Origin: Oenanthe sinensis
Lineage: Eukaryota; Streptophyta; Magnoliopsida; Apiales; Apiaceae
Direction: 5' to 3'
Length of the DNA: 64,000 nt
Assembly (NCBI GenBank): GCA_028671895.1
Contig: CM053800.1
Span: forward strand, 22,899,886 to 22,963,885
The position numbers and the translations under genes are program-made. The first letter of the stretch is position 1. The number at the start of each line of letters is the position of its first letter. The notes below the pieces were generated by a model. That model did no database searches, was not told where the DNA came from, and worked only from the letters and a program-made list of their open reading frames with translations. This document shows, one piece after another, positions 62,401-64,000 of the stretch.

Positions 62401-64000
62401 TGACTCGTTCGAACTTGTAAACAACTTATAGCTTCATTATTGACTCGTTTGAACATGGAAACAACTTCTAAACTCTTGTAGGATCATTCTTTGCTCATTT
62501 GAACATGAAAACAATTCATAACAACATCTTACTTTATTCTTGACTCGTTCGAACTTGTAAACAACTTTTAGCTTCATTATTGACTCGTTTGAACATAGAA
62601 ACAACTAGTAAACTCTTGCAGGATCATTCTTGGCTCATTTGAACATGAAAACAATTCATAACAACTTGAGGCTTCATTCTTGAGTCATTCGAACTTGGAA
62701 ACAACTTGTAGCTTCATTCTTGACTCGTTTAAACTTGGAAATAACTTGTAAACTCTTCTAGGATCATTTTTGTCGAAAATATTCATTACTACTTGAGACT
62801 TCATTTTATAGTCGTTCAAACTTGGAAACAACTTATAGCTTCGTTATTGACTCGTTTGAACTTGGAAATAACTTGTAAACCCTTCTAGGATCATTCTTGG
62901 CTCATTTGAACATGAAAACAATTCATAACAACTTGAGGCTTCATTTTTGAGTCGTTCGAACTTGGAAACAACTTATAGCTTCATTTTGACTTGTTTGAAC
63001 TTGGAAATAACTTGTAAACTCTTGTAGGATCATTTTTGTCGAATATATTCATTTCTACTTGAGACTTAATTTTTGAGTCGTTCGAACTTGGAAACAACTT
63101 GTGGCTTCATTCTTGACTCGTTTGAACATGGAAACAAATTGTAAACTCTTGTAGGATCATTTTCGGTTCATTTGAACATGAAAACAATTTTTAACAACTT
63201 TAGACTTCATTCTTGACTCGTTCGAACTTGTAAACAACATATAGCTTCATTATTGACTCGTTTGAACTTGGAAACAACTTGTAAACTGTTGTAGGATTAT
63301 TCTTGGCTCATTTGAACATGAAATAAATTCATAACAACTTCTGACTTCATTTTCACTCGTTCGAACTTGGAAACAACTTGTAGCTTCATTCTTGACTCGT
63401 TTGAACATGGAAACAAATTGTAAACTCTTATAGGATCATTTTTGGTTCATTTGAATATGAAAACAATTTATAACAACTTGAGACTACATTCTTGACTCGT
63501 TCGAACTTGTAAATAACTTATAGCTTCATTATTGACTCGTTTAAACATGGAAACAACTATTAAACTCTTGTTGGATCATTCTTGGCTCATTTGAACATGA
63601 AAACAATTCATAACAACATCTTCTTTAATTCTTGACTCGTTCGAACTTAGAAACAACTTCTAACTTCATTCTTGACTCGATTGAACATAGAAACAACTAG
63701 TAAACTCTTGTAGGATTATTCTTGGCTCATTTGAACAAGAAAACAATACATAAAAACTTCTGACTTCATTCTAAACTCGGTCGAACTTGGAAATAACTTA
63801 TAGCTTCATTCTTGACTCGTTTGAACATGGAAACAACTTCTAAACTCTTGTATGATCATTCTTGGCACATTTGAACATGAAAACAATTTATAACAACTTG
63901 AGACTTCATTCTTGAATCGTTCGAACTTGTAAACAACTTATAGCTTCATTATTGACTCGTTTGAACATGGAAACAACTACTAAACTCTTGTAGGATCTTT

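Larger units (their letters stand above)
37781..64000. repeat. Satellite array, right arm (140-bp monomer)
   Basis: This continues the same satellite family as the left arm, in the same orientation and register, to the right edge of the window. Units again show 3 x 40 + 2 x 10 bp architecture with 127-bp variants. The first 13 kb is highly homogeneous. From about 51 kb the units carry many more substitutions and lost or added modules. The variant TTTTAAATTCTTGTTGG found just left of the element (23412) is also here (39370, 39917, 41777 and 45860), which confirms that the element split one array. No genes are seen; a few short frames exist in both directions and look fortuitous. Confidence 0.97.

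Overview
The window is repetitive, AT-rich, non-coding plant DNA: a long satellite array interrupted by one complete LTR retrotransposon. A plant source is inferred from the retroelement, a Ty3/gypsy chromovirus of Tekay/Del type with an initiator-tRNA-Met primer-binding site and an integrase chromodomain. The sequence does not let me name the species. I see no ordinary host gene, rRNA, tRNA or CRISPR.

Layout. Positions 1-23730 and 37781-64000 are the two arms of one satellite array, which runs off both ends of the window. The basic unit is 140 bp, built as three related 40-bp modules plus two 10-bp linkers. A 127-bp variant (13-bp deletion and a different module) and a 180-bp variant (one extra 40-bp module) are mixed in. 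Higher-order repeats lie on top: 1287 bp at the left edge, nested duplications at shifts of 2073, 3868, 4630, 6003, 8498 and 9272/9312 bp up to 23 kb, a 2405-bp repeat just right of the insertion, a 4083-bp tandem repeat (3 x 1361) at 41-49 kb, and a 1279-bp repeat at 60-62 kb. Positions 51-59.8 kb are visibly more diverged.

The retrotransposon (23731-37775, 14045 bp) is on the minus strand. It has two 4204-bp LTRs in which I saw no difference, a 5-bp target-site duplication (ATTTC), TG...CA ends, a polypurine tract, a 12-bp primer-binding site and an uninterrupted 1519-codon gag-pol frame (gag, zinc knuckles, protease, reverse transcriptase, RNase H, integrase, chromodomain). It looks intact and recently inserted.

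The most interesting signal is in the leader. An ATG frame of 25 codons in the 5' LTR, about 90 nt below a good TATA box, begins MVRIKQTARK. This matches the histone H3 tail (ARTKQTARKS) at 7 of 10 positions and in the same register. It ends exactly at a CAG|GTAGGA donor-like site. A convincing acceptor 474 bp downstream joins it in frame to a 134-codon serine/acid-rich exon carrying a VIVI SUMO-interaction-like core. The chromovirus may therefore encode a spliced histone-H3-tail mimic, and the splice would also remove the primer-binding site. This is a prediction from sequence alone.
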